Shown here in pieces: positions 6,192-13,375 of a stretch of 19,862 nt of DNA. The DNA lies in assembly GCA_000398025.1 (NCBI GenBank), contig ASKX01000009.1:16930-36791 (forward strand), given 5' to 3'. Position 1 is the stretch's first letter; each line of letters starts with the position of its first letter. A program made the position numbers and the translations under genes. The stretch is from Candidatus Paceibacter normanii SCGC AAA255-P19. Its GTDB lineage: Bacteria; Patescibacteriota; Minisyncoccia; Minisyncoccales; Paceibacteraceae. Under the pieces are notes generated by a model that was given only the letters and a program-made list of their open reading frames with translations, did not search any database and was not told where the DNA came from.

Positions 6192-6250
6192 CTATGTTCC
6201 ATAGTATTAAAATATGACGAAAAAATACCTATTTTGTTACGGTTCAATAT

Positions 6251-6272
6251 AAAAAGACCCAATAAATGGGCC
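6251..6272 (-). terminator. Rho-independent terminator after DAHP synthase
   Basis: GGCCCA pairs with TGGGTC (6 bp, one G-U, loop TTTAT) and is followed by TTTTTAT on the minus strand, 21 bp after the DAHP synthase stop codon. Confidence 0.75.
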
Positions 6273-6292
6273 TCTTTTAAGATATCGACTGG

Positions 6293-7318
6293 TCATAATT
6301 CTCTCCCCACAGCTTTGGCTACTGCCCTAAACTTTGGCATCATTTCCTGAAATTGCTCTGGCCAGAGTTGTTGGACGGCATCTGACCGAGCTTGATCAGG
6401 ACGAATGTGCACCTCGATCATTAAACCATCTGCTCCAGCAGCAATCCCAGCTCCTCCTACTGGTTCAATCATATCCCTTCTGCCGGTGGCATGAGAAGGA
6501 TCAAGAAAGACCGGCAAATAGGTCTCTCTTTTCAAAACGGCCACTGCTCCAATATCTGGCAGATTTCTCATCTCATCATCAAAATTAATCACCCCCCGCT
6601 CGCAAACAATCACGTTGGGATTACCTTCGCTAAGAATATAATCGACAGCTCCTAAATATTCTTTAATCTTCAGAGCTAACCCTCTTTTTAGAAAAACTGG
6701 TTTTGGCTGCCTGCCCACTGCTTCTAGCAGGTCGAAGTTCTGAACATTCCGAGCGCCAATCTGGAGGATATCAGCATACTTAGCAATCAAATCCACTTTC
6801 TCAGGACTCATCACTTCGGTAATGATTGGCAACCCAGTAATTTCTCTAACTTCGGCAAGCAGTTTTAACCCTTCTTCGCCCAACCCTTGAAAGCTATTTG
6901 GGAAAGTCCGAGGCTTCCGGAAAGCCCCTCCCCTTAATATTTTAGCTCCAGCCGCTTTAACTGCTTTGGCCGTTTCAATAATTTGTTCTCTTGTTTCCAC
7001 TGCACAAGGGCCAGCGATGATAATCACTTCCGGTCCACCAACCTCTACCTCTCCTATTTTAATTACTAAATCTTCGGGATGGTAATCACGAGAGGAAAGC
7101 TTATAGGGCTTAGAGATTGGATCTACTCTTTCTACTCCTTCTAGGGCAGCAAAATGATCCATTAAAGCCACTTTTCCTAAGGTAATTTCGCCAATCACAG
7201 CGATCACTTTTCGTTCTACGCCCGGGTTGATAAAAGGTCTTAATTGAACCTGTCTGACTTCTTTTTTCACTCTTTCAATCTGCTCCTCGTTAGCGTCTTT
7301 TCTCATTATGATGATCAT
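6293..7318 (-). CDS. aroF: 3-deoxy-7-phosphoheptulonate (DAHP) synthase
   Basis: Condenses phosphoenolpyruvate with erythrose 4-phosphate, the committed step to chorismate and Phe, Tyr and Trp. The 341-aa protein has the layout of the Thermotoga/Bacillus type: a small N-terminal regulatory domain (about 1-75) and a TIM barrel. Motifs are GPCAVE at 103-108 (metal-binding Cys104), RGGAF at 129-133, SFQGLG at 142-147, IGARNVQNF at 187-195, LKRGL at 210-214, DPSHATGRR at 273-281 (His276) and GADGLMIEVH at 295-304. Compared with the usual GGAFKPRTSPYSFQG, one extra Arg sits before KPRT. The stretch after VCERG is also changed (VINFDDEMRN instead of the usual IRTFE...RN). The start has a strong Shine-Dalgarno (AAAGGAGGAG). 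It is a single-gene unit between its attenuator and its terminator. The symbol is given by family; aroG or aroA(G) would be equivalent names. Confidence 0.94.
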   Translation of the reverse strand: MIIIMRKDANEEQIERVKKEVRQVQLRPFINPGVERKVIAVIGEITLGKVALMDHFAALEGVERVDPISKPYKLSSRDYHPEDLVIKIGEVEVGGPEVIIIAGPCAVETREQIIETAKAVKAAGAKILRGGAFRKPRTFPNSFQGLGEEGLKLLAEVREITGLPIITEVMSPEKVDLIAKYADILQIGARNVQNFDLLEAVGRQPKPVFLKRGLALKIKEYLGAVDYILSEGNPNVIVCERGVINFDDEMRNLPDIGAVAVLKRETYLPVFLDPSHATGRRDMIEPVGGAGIAAGADGLMIEVHIRPDQARSDAVQQLWPEQFQEMMPKFRAVAKAVGREL

Positions 7319-7355
7319 GGCTCCTCCTTTCTTTTATTTAGTTGTCCAAGGTGCC

Positions 7356-7391
7356 AAAAAAAACTAGCCTCTCTCGAAGAAAGACTAGTTT
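7356..7391 (-). terminator. Attenuator terminator before DAHP synthase (segments 3:4)
   Basis: On the minus strand AAACTAG pairs with CTAGTTT, and the helix continues with TCTTTC / GAGAGG (two G-U pairs) around a 5-nt loop TTCGA, 13 bp in all. A run of eight T follows, including the last three of the stem. It lies 38 bp before the start codon, so it must be read through for aroF to be expressed from upstream. Confidence 0.85.
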
Positions 7392-7417
7392 GAATGGTTT
7401 TCTTTGTTGATTGATAT

Positions 7418-7495
7418 TTAACCAGAACTCAAACTAGCCTCTCCTCTCCAGAAGCCATAAAAAAAGAAAAAATAGAAACTAGTTTTGTTTGGCAT
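7418..7495 (-). CDS. Aromatic leader peptide of DAHP synthase (25 aa)
   Basis: A short ORF whose residues 7-16 read FYFFFFYGFW: six Phe, two Tyr and one Trp among ten codons, preceded by MPNKTS and followed by nine residues without aromatics. Such a cluster is hard to explain by chance immediately upstream of the gene for the first aromatic-pathway enzyme, and it lies at the right place between the pairing segments. The ATG at 7495-7493 lacks a strong Shine-Dalgarno (AATAAGAT before it). The Phe/Tyr codons at 7477-7457 are well before segment 2, while the Trp codon (7450-7448) abuts the extended G/A-rich arm of segment 2. Stalling there would partly mask the antiterminator, so Phe and Tyr are the more likely effectors. 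The ORF is too short to be listed by usual gene finders. Confidence 0.82.
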   Translation of the reverse strand: MPNKTSFYFFFFYGFWRGEASLSSG

Positions 7496-7527
7496 ATCTT
7501 ATTGATGACGAAGAAAAGTTCTTTTTG

Positions 7528-8874
7528 TTACTCGCTCCTTTCATCTAAAGTTACTTGAAAAATTTTTTCTTTGTCATTTCTTAATATTTTTAAAACAACC
7601 TTATCTCCCGGATCATATCGAGTAATCATTTTGGACAAGCTGTTCTCGAGAGTAATTTTTTTGCCGTCGAATTCTAAAATAATGTCGCCCTCTTTCAGGC
7701 CAATCTTCTCAGCAGCCGAATCCGGAAAAATAGCTGGCTCCCCTCCGCTTCCCTTAATTACCCAGACTCCGTAATCAACCGATAAATTGTTCTCTTTTTG
7801 GATTTTTTCAGTAATCAAGAGATATCTTACTCCTAAAAATGGATAGACAATTTTCCCTAAGGTTTTGACTTGCTCGATATCTTTTTCAGCTTTGTTAACC
7901 GGGATAGCAAAACCAATACTCTGAGCATCAAGGACAGTGGCGGTATTTATTCCGACCACTTCCCCTTTTAGATTAAGAAGAGGGCCACCCGAATTTCCCT
8001 TATTGATAGCTGCATCAGTTTGAATAACATCTTCAATGGTTTCTACCAATCCCCCGCCGGAAGCAGTAATAGTTCGCCCCAATCCAGAGATTACTCCAAC
8101 GGAAACCGTATTCCTAAACTCTCCCAAGGCGTTGCCAATAGCAATAACTGTCTGGCCTATCTGTAAATTGTCAGAATCGCCGAGTTTGACCGTAGAAAAC
8201 TTTTTTAAACTCAGCCGCCCTTGCTGGTTAACTATCTTTTCTTGGTCAATTTTAATAATGGCTAAATCTTGAAGGGGGTCACGAGCTAAAACTTTAGCTG
8301 GAAAGCTTTTGCCATCGTTAGTAAAAACAGTGTAATCGGCTTCTTTGTCTAAAACCACATGTTTATTAGTTAAAACCATCCCGTCTTCTGAAACAATAAA
8401 GCCAGTTCCACCGCCAATTTCCTTTTTTTCTACACCCTTCTGGCGATACTGAGGAACCTGAAGTTCAAAGAGGGGCCACTCTTCTTCAAAAGGGCTAATA
8501 TAATATTGCTCCATAATCGGCACATCTTTGGTAATAACAATGCTAACCACAGCCGGAGAAACGCTCTCAACCGCTTTTATAATTTTTTCTTCTTGGGAGG
8601 TTTGAGGTTGATACTCTTTGACTGTTTCTTTCTCAACTATTTTCTCAATGATTTGAGGCTCGGGCAGTTCAATTTGTAGCTTGGAAAGATATTCTTTGAT
8701 TTCTAAATAAAAATAGCTGCCAGAAAGGGCTCCAGCCAAAAAACCACAAAGAGAAGAGAGAAAAACGGTTAAAACTACTAACCCAAAAAATTTATTGTGC
8801 CAGAATTTTAGACGCTCTAACTTAGGAGCTTTCAACTTTGGCACTTCAAATTTAGGCAGTTGGTACAATTCCAT
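7528..8874 (-). CDS. Membrane-anchored HtrA/DegP-type serine protease with PDZ domain
   Basis: A quality-control protease acting outside the cytoplasmic membrane. The 448-aa protein starts with a short cytoplasmic Lys/Pro-rich part, one membrane helix (about 29-57), a linker with coiled-coil character, then a trypsin-like domain with complete triad: His172 (TNKHVV), Asp203 (DLAIIKI) and Ser295 (GNSGGPL). A PDZ domain fills about 345-445 and would bind substrate C-termini. A loop of about 30 residues (115-150, rich in acidic and aromatic residues) precedes the protease core. I chose the ATG at 8874 rather than the in-frame one at 8985, because the longer form would overlap the upstream glycosyltransferase gene by about 100 bp, begins with residues unlike the family, and would put the promoter TGATATAAT inside the gene. 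It is the functional counterpart of the inactive HtrA-like protein at 2189-2905. Confidence 0.93.
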   Translation of the reverse strand: MELYQLPKFEVPKLKAPKLERLKFWHNKFFGLVVLTVFLSSLCGFLAGALSGSYFYLEIKEYLSKLQIELPEPQIIEKIVEKETVKEYQPQTSQEEKIIKAVESVSPAVVSIVITKDVPIMEQYYISPFEEEWPLFELQVPQYRQKGVEKKEIGGGTGFIVSEDGMVLTNKHVVLDKEADYTVFTNDGKSFPAKVLARDPLQDLAIIKIDQEKIVNQQGRLSLKKFSTVKLGDSDNLQIGQTVIAIGNALGEFRNTVSVGVISGLGRTITASGGGLVETIEDVIQTDAAINKGNSGGPLLNLKGEVVGINTATVLDAQSIGFAIPVNKAEKDIEQVKTLGKIVYPFLGVRYLLITEKIQKENNLSVDYGVWVIKGSGGEPAIFPDSAAEKIGLKEGDIILEFDGKKITLENSLSKMITRYDPGDKVVLKILRNDKEKIFQVTLDERSE

Positions 8875-8881
8875 GTTAATG

Positions 8882-8890
8882 ATTATATCA
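8882..8890 (-). promoter_or_regulatory. Extended -10 promoter of htrA, predicting a leaderless transcript
   Basis: TGATATAAT on the minus strand is a perfect extended -10 (TGnTATAAT). The expected start point 6-7 nt downstream is at about 8876-8875, that is 1-2 nt before or at the ATG (8874). No Shine-Dalgarno precedes that ATG. No -35 hexamer is needed or seen. It overlaps the stop codon of the GT2 gene. Confidence 0.55.
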
Positions 8891-9604
8891 TATTTTATTT
8901 TTTTTACTTTGTGAATACTGATTAAAACGGTAATTGTAGATATTTGACTTAATTTTACCAAAAAGGAGCATATGTAGAGCAGCAATTAAATATTTAGAAT
9001 AGGTTACCAATCTGCCATCTTTTTCGAAACGGCGGCAGGAAGTTAGCACTGGTTTTGTTCTAATAAAACCGAACTTGCCAAACTTGGCAGCTTGCCTAGC
9101 ATAAAAATGGTCTTCAGCCATAGTAATTTCTTCGTCAAACCCGCCGACTTTCTCATGAATTTCCTTTCTAACTAAAACTGAATTGGTGGCGTGGGGCAAG
9201 AATGTTTGGCTTAACCAAGCCCAAGAATTATATAATCCGTAAGCTAGTTTATCAAACTTATTACCTTTGGGATAAATAGAGAAAGAGGCCACTTTTAAGT
9301 TTCTTTCTTCAAACTCTTCTAAAAGATTTTTTAAAAAATTGGGCGGTAAGTAAATATTGTCGCCGTCTAAAAATAAAAAAATGTTGCCCTGAGCTTCTTT
9401 TGCTCCTTCATTTCTTCCTTTAGCTGGCAGACCCCCAGGGGCAATTCTACAGCCGAAAGCTCGAGCTATCTCCAAAGTTTTATCTTCAGATCCGGCATCA
9501 GCCACAATCACCTCTAAATCTTTGACTTCTTGGTTTTTGATTGCTTCCAATAGCAAAGGAAGGTATTTCTCTTCATTTAAGGTTGGAATGATAATGCTTA
9601 GCAT
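8888..9604 (-). CDS. Glycosyltransferase family 2 (GT-A fold)
   Basis: Transfers a sugar from a nucleotide-activated donor to an unknown acceptor, probably for a cell-surface glycan. The 238-aa protein begins with the typical strand MLSIIIPTLNEEKYL, has VIVADAGSEDKT (about 32-43) and the metal-binding D-G-D at 80-82 in FLFLDGDN. A later acidic site ENITMAED-like (EEITMAEDHFYARQ, about 158-171) fits the catalytic base region. A hydrophobic stretch near the C-terminus (YLIAALHMLLFG) may touch the membrane; there is no clear transmembrane helix. It lies 17 bp after the glycosidase-like gene, and the gap is made of a four-copy 7-bp repeat, so no ordinary ribosome binding site is present. It is the last gene of the nrdD-led series. 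Confidence 0.9.
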   Translation of the reverse strand: MLSIIIPTLNEEKYLPLLLEAIKNQEVKDLEVIVADAGSEDKTLEIARAFGCRIAPGGLPAKGRNEGAKEAQGNIFLFLDGDNIYLPPNFLKNLLEEFEERNLKVASFSIYPKGNKFDKLAYGLYNSWAWLSQTFLPHATNSVLVRKEIHEKVGGFDEEITMAEDHFYARQAAKFGKFGFIRTKPVLTSCRRFEKDGRLVTYSKYLIAALHMLLFGKIKSNIYNYRFNQYSQSKKNKI

Positions 9605-9632
9605 AGTTCAAAGTTCAAAGTTCAAAGTTCAA
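9605..9632. repeat. Tandem repeat, four perfect copies of AGTTCAA
   Basis: Four exact 7-bp units in a row fill the gap between the glycosidase-like gene and the GT2 gene. The repeat contains the TGA stop of the former (9622-9624) and abuts the ATG of the latter. Because a unit is 7 bp, a change in copy number would alter the spacing and could shift the end of the upstream reading frame. Confidence 0.9.
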
Positions 9633-10608
9633 AAAGTTTTTTGGCTTCTTGCCAAAGCTGAGGCTGATTTTGTTTTTCTTTCAACCAATACCACCATTCT
9701 GCTCCCCAGAGATAAAATTCACTAAGGCCAGTCCTTTTGGCAAATTCAATATTACTTTTAAATCTTTCTAAATCCATAGTTTTTTCTTGCTCTTCGATGG
9801 GCAAGTCGTTGAGAAGTTTTGGACCCCAAGGCTCAGCTTGTAATTCACCAACAACAACTTCTTTGTCAAAAATTTTTTCAATTAGCTGAGCTTTTCGCCA
9901 ATAAAAAATTGGGGGGAAAGGATAATAGATGTAACTCGAGAGTTGACGAAACCAAACTTTTTTATAAAGAGTAGTTCCGACAATGTCACCGAGCTGAGCG
10001 GCGCTAACCCAGAATGAGCCTTCGCCGCTATCTGATACTACCACTGGCCTCTTTTGAAGGTCAAGAGATTTTACCAAATCTATCTCTTCTTTAAGAAAAT
10101 CTTTGTCGGTCCAGGGGCATTCGCCGAAAGGAAAAAAAGGTTCATTTTCTACCTGCCAGGCCCAAATAGTATTTGAATCACGATAACGCAAAACGATTTT
10201 TTCAATAAGGTTTGATATTTCTTTTTGCTGTTTTTCTTTGATTAGATTTTTTGCCCAGCCAGGAATATGACATTCTGGCCAACGGCCAGTTTTCATTCCA
10301 ATTACCAAAAGAATTTTTGCTCCCTTTTCTTCAGCTTTTCTGATTTGCCAATCTAAATCTTCAAAATTATATTTATCCTTTTCTGGCTCTAATAAGTCCC
10401 AATGGGTTATTAATTTAACATCTCTTACTTCTAAATCATCTAACAAAGCTGAGTAATTCTCTTGCCAGTTTAATTTTAAAAGTTCGGTCTGCTTTTGAGA
10501 AAAATTAACTCCCCACTTAATTTCTTCTGCCTGAGAAGCAGAACCAACAAAAAAATAGCTAACAAGTAGCAAGAGAAGAATTAATAAAGCAAGAAGGGAT
10601 TTTTTCAT
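9622..10608 (-). CDS. Secreted clan-A glycoside hydrolase-like protein (TIM barrel)
   Basis: A 328-aa protein with an N-terminal signal sequence or anchor (about 1-25, Leu-rich, no lipobox Cys). The rest resembles TIM-barrel glycosidases related to families 5, 39 and 42. The hallmark is WQVENEP at 151-157, where Glu156 after Asn would be the acid/base. A second conserved-looking site VVVGELQAEPWG (about 251-262) offers Glu255 or Glu259 as nucleophile. Strand-end residues such as THWDLLEPEK (68-77) and EFYLWGAEWWYW near the C-terminus also fit the fold. The substrate cannot be read from the sequence; it could trim exopolysaccharide made by the neighbouring glycosyltransferases. It starts 24 bp after the GT28-like gene and ends inside the 7-bp tandem repeat. 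Confidence 0.8.
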   Translation of the reverse strand: MKKSLLALLILLLLLVSYFFVGSASQAEEIKWGVNFSQKQTELLKLNWQENYSALLDDLEVRDVKLITHWDLLEPEKDKYNFEDLDWQIRKAEEKGAKILLVIGMKTGRWPECHIPGWAKNLIKEKQQKEISNLIEKIVLRYRDSNTIWAWQVENEPFFPFGECPWTDKDFLKEEIDLVKSLDLQKRPVVVSDSGEGSFWVSAAQLGDIVGTTLYKKVWFRQLSSYIYYPFPPIFYWRKAQLIEKIFDKEVVVGELQAEPWGPKLLNDLPIEEQEKTMDLERFKSNIEFAKRTGLSEFYLWGAEWWYWLKEKQNQPQLWQEAKKLFEL

Positions 10609-10632
10609 TGAGAATTGAAATAAATTAAAAAT

Positions 10633-11907
10633 TCATTGAGAGATTATCTTTTGGATATTGATAGTTCCTAACTTTTCTCCTTCAATAAAACCATCCATGG
10701 CTGCTTCGGCAAACCAGCCCGCATCTAATAAATCAAAAAGCCATTGGTCAGTATATTTAGGATTTTTTTGTTTCATCCCTGATCCTAATTCCAGCAGCCA
10801 ATCTTGATTAAAATCCTCTTGAGAGCCAATGGGAGGAGCGATAATAATTGGCAGCCCCAAAGCGGTGTAAAAAGAAAGTTCTGAAGGTTTGGTCCATAAA
10901 ATATCAGTTTTTCTTAGAGCCAGATTAAATTTCTGGAAATAATTGTTGATATTTTTGTCAAAGATAATTTCCACTCCTTTGAATTTTCCCAGGTGGCTTT
11001 CAAAATATTCTTTGACTTTTTCTCTAATCCCGGCCACCAGGATTACTTTTATTTTTCCTGTTTTAATCTTCTTTTCTAAATTTTTAACAAACTTTGTGCC
11101 AATTTCTTTTTGGACTCCCGCTCCACCCACTGCAAACATAACAGTTAAGGGACGGCCTGATTTTTGAGGCAACTCACCAATATATTTTTTAATTAAAGCT
11201 CCGTAATAGTGTTGATATCTTCCTTGAGGATCAAGGTTCAAAATCCGCTGAGCCATATCTTCTTTTAAAGCCTTCAAGCTTTCTAAACCAAGATTTTCTA
11301 CGGGCAGAGGGTAACCGGTCAAGAAAATATTTTCTGGTTTTACTCCGTAAAGTTTTAATCTTTCGGCTACCCGGGGATTGGGAGCAAAATATTTAATTTT
11401 ACTTAGTTTTGGGTAAAGAGGAGCCCAGGTTCGGGAAATATCAGCATCACAAACCACGCAAAAAATATCACCAGGGTAATCAAAAACGTCAGCCATAAAA
11501 GCTGGCACAAAGAAAGTGCTAATCAAAGGTAAAAGTTCTTGCCCTGAACCGCGTTGAAGGATTTTGATTAAGTCCTCTCCCCAACCGTTTTTTATCAAAG
11601 AGAAAATCTGTTTTAGCTGAAGATTGGGCTTTGATAGGTCTCTTCTGGGATAAAAACTAAGAATTTTTTGGAACTCATCATACAAAGAAAAAACTGCCTT
11701 ACCAATCAAGGGAATTCGCTTAAAGTTGGAAATAAATTCATAAAACAACCGGGTTCTTCTCCAGATTTTTCTGTCTTTGTCGGGAATTCCCTGATAATCA
11801 TTAGCATTGATAACTTTCCCTTCCGGAGCTAAATCTTTTAAGGGGTAAGCAGTCCTTTGGTGACCATAGCCCATATTAACAGAAATAACCCAGGCCTTTT
11901 TCGTCAT
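10633..11907 (-). CDS. GT-B glycosyltransferase, MurG/MGDG-synthase-like (GT28-like)
   Basis: A 424-aa protein with the two-domain GT-B pattern. The N-terminal MTKKAWVISVNMGYGHQRTAYPL resembles the glycine/histidine loop of diacylglycerol glycosyltransferases. The second domain has VMFAVGGAGVQKE (about 263-275) and a donor-binding region, TKPSELSFYTALGLPIIIAPPIGSQEDFNQ (about 340-370), comparable with the nucleotide-sugar site of MurG. It may glycosylate a membrane lipid or lipid-linked carrier, but the acceptor is unknown. The N-terminal part is longer than in MurG (an insert of about 90 residues after the first loop). No membrane helix is evident. It follows comEC after 15 bp and precedes the glycosidase-like gene, forming a small envelope-glycan group with the GT2 gene. 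Confidence 0.75.
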   Translation of the reverse strand: MTKKAWVISVNMGYGHQRTAYPLKDLAPEGKVINANDYQGIPDKDRKIWRRTRLFYEFISNFKRIPLIGKAVFSLYDEFQKILSFYPRRDLSKPNLQLKQIFSLIKNGWGEDLIKILQRGSGQELLPLISTFFVPAFMADVFDYPGDIFCVVCDADISRTWAPLYPKLSKIKYFAPNPRVAERLKLYGVKPENIFLTGYPLPVENLGLESLKALKEDMAQRILNLDPQGRYQHYYGALIKKYIGELPQKSGRPLTVMFAVGGAGVQKEIGTKFVKNLEKKIKTGKIKVILVAGIREKVKEYFESHLGKFKGVEIIFDKNINNYFQKFNLALRKTDILWTKPSELSFYTALGLPIIIAPPIGSQEDFNQDWLLELGSGMKQKNPKYTDQWLFDLLDAGWFAEAAMDGFIEGEKLGTINIQKIISQ

Positions 11908-11922
11908 TGTTTTATTCTACCA

Positions 11923-13371
11923 CTAGTATTCTAAAAACTTTAGCTTTTGCTTCTCAGATATTCTCCAAGCTACCAATCCTAAAACCAAATAAGCTAATAC
12001 CAACCAAATCCAGGAAATTTCTAAAAAGAAAGCTGACCAGGAAAAACCAGAAAACCAATCAACAATTTTTGTTAGATAAAGCAGAAGGAATTTAACTGGC
12101 CAAGAAAAGATCCAACCCAAGAACTGCCAAATTGCTCCAGATATAGCGAAAACAAAACCTAGACCCATTAAGAAAGGTAAAAAAGGAACGATTAAAATAT
12201 TAGTAAGGGGAGCAGCTAAGGAAAAATAGCCAAAATTATAAATTAAGATTGGCAAAGTGAAAACCTGAGCAGCCAAAGTCATAGCTAAAATATTCCCTAA
12301 ATATTTTTGGAAAACAGGCGAAAGATAAATTATCCCCATCATAGCTAAAAAGGAAAGCTGAAAACCTACGTCTAATTTCAAAAGTAAAGGGTTTTGAGCT
12401 AACATCGCTGTTCCAGCAAAAACAACCGCCCTGGAAGAAATATTGGCCCTTCCCAGGTGCTGAGCCAAAAGGAAAAGACCTCCCATAATACCAGCTCGAA
12501 TGGCTGAGGGCTGCAAGCCGGTCATTAAAATAAAAAGGGCAATAAAAATAATGGCAAAATAAAAAGCCTGTTGCCGCCACAAGCCAAGACTAATTAACAA
12601 AGCCATTAAGATGCTAGTTAAAATGGCCACATGCATCCCCGAGACAGCGGTTAAGTGCCTGACTCCGGCCCGATTCAATTTGTCTTTCCATTCTTGAGAA
12701 ATTCTTTTTTTGTCTCCCAAAATCACTGCTCCCAAAATTGAGCTTTGAGGCGGAGAAAGATTTTGATAAATGCTTTCTCTCAGCTTTTCTTTAAAAGACA
12801 AAATCTTAGCATAAATGAAATTTCCCTCATTTTTCCCAATTAATTCTATTTTGGGCCAATAGGTTACTGAATAAATTCCATCTTTAGCTAAATAATCTTG
12901 ATAAGAAAAATCGGGAAATTCCTGAGGGGTCATTAATTTTCCGGTAATTTTTAATTTATCTCCATATTGATATTCAGGATAACGACTGGCGGTAACTAAA
13001 ATCTTCCCATCTATATTTTCTGGCCTAATGGTTAGTTTTATATTCTCTTCTCTAACGTCTGGCTCTTCAATAACCTGGCCAACTAAAGTAATCTCCCCGC
13101 CCGTGTCATTATATATTCTTAATCCGTTATTCATAATTCTTAATAAAGCTGCCTGATGCCACCAAATTCCCAAAACAAGAAATAACAAACAAAGTCCAAT
13201 AACAACAAATTTTTTGTATTTCCAAAAAACTGAGAGAAGGATTAAACCAATAATTAAACCCGGTAGCAAGAAAATTTCTCTAGTACCCAGCAAAATTCCC
13301 ATCATCGAACTAATAAATATCCCTCCGATAAAGGAGAGACAAAAATATAAAAAAATCCTAGAAGGAGTCAT
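11923..13371 (-). CDS. comEC: ComEC/Rec2-type DNA uptake channel (short form)
   Basis: A polytopic membrane protein that carries single-stranded DNA into the cytoplasm during natural transformation. The 482-aa protein starts with two or three membrane helices, then an outward OB-like domain (about 85-180, TLVGQVIEEPDV...). The competence domain follows from about 205, with the signatures HLTAVSGMHVAIL and GLQPSAIRAGIMGGL, and several more helices. It ends after the last helix and lacks the C-terminal metallo-beta-lactamase-like nuclease domain found in longer relatives, so the strand not imported must be degraded by another enzyme, if at all. Short ComEC forms occur widely. It lies 4 bp after nrdG, in the same transcription unit. 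No other competence gene is in the window. Confidence 0.93.
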   Translation of the reverse strand: MTPSRIFLYFCLSFIGGIFISSMMGILLGTREIFLLPGLIIGLILLSVFWKYKKFVVIGLCLLFLVLGIWWHQAALLRIMNNGLRIYNDTGGEITLVGQVIEEPDVREENIKLTIRPENIDGKILVTASRYPEYQYGDKLKITGKLMTPQEFPDFSYQDYLAKDGIYSVTYWPKIELIGKNEGNFIYAKILSFKEKLRESIYQNLSPPQSSILGAVILGDKKRISQEWKDKLNRAGVRHLTAVSGMHVAILTSILMALLISLGLWRQQAFYFAIIFIALFILMTGLQPSAIRAGIMGGLFLLAQHLGRANISSRAVVFAGTAMLAQNPLLLKLDVGFQLSFLAMMGIIYLSPVFQKYLGNILAMTLAAQVFTLPILIYNFGYFSLAAPLTNILIVPFLPFLMGLGFVFAISGAIWQFLGWIFSWPVKFLLLYLTKIVDWFSGFSWSAFFLEISWIWLVLAYLVLGLVAWRISEKQKLKFLEY

Positions 13372-13375
13372 TTTC

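Larger units (their letters stand above)
7356..7495 (-). promoter_or_regulatory. Leader-peptide attenuator for aromatic amino acids
   Basis: Segments on the minus strand: 1 = AAACTAGTTTC (7485-7475), 2 = GAGAGGCTAGTTTG (7443-7430), 3 = CAAACTAGTCTTTC (7392-7379), 4 = GAGAGGCTAGTTT (7373-7361). Segments 2 and 4 share 13 identical bases, so 3 can pair equally well with either: 2:3 gives 14 uninterrupted pairs (two G-U) and 3:4 gives the terminator. 1:2 gives 11 pairs (two G-U). The leader peptide covers 1 and 2, and its Phe/Tyr codons lie between them. A ribosome waiting at these codons would hide 1, let 2 pair with 3 and prevent termination; a ribosome at the stop codon (7420-7418), or following close behind the polymerase, favours 3:4. 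There is no T-box sequence, so ribosome-mediated control is the natural reading. No clear promoter was found; it may lie in the 3' end of htrA. Confidence 0.85.

Noticed and set aside
7319..7495. T-box riboswitch before DAHP synthase
   Set aside because: No T-box-like antiterminator sequence or stem I features; the aromatic leader ORF and the competing arms explain the terminator better.
8875..8985. Longer htrA start at 8985
   Set aside because: It would overlap the GT2 gene and adds a sequence unlike the family; the promoter and domain layout favour 8874.
9605..9632. CRISPR array
   Set aside because: Units are 7 bp without spacers; a simple tandem repeat.
12236..12580. 114-codon minus-strand frame inside comEC
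   Set aside because: It is an alternative frame of a well-supported membrane protein gene, with no start signal or recognisable motif.
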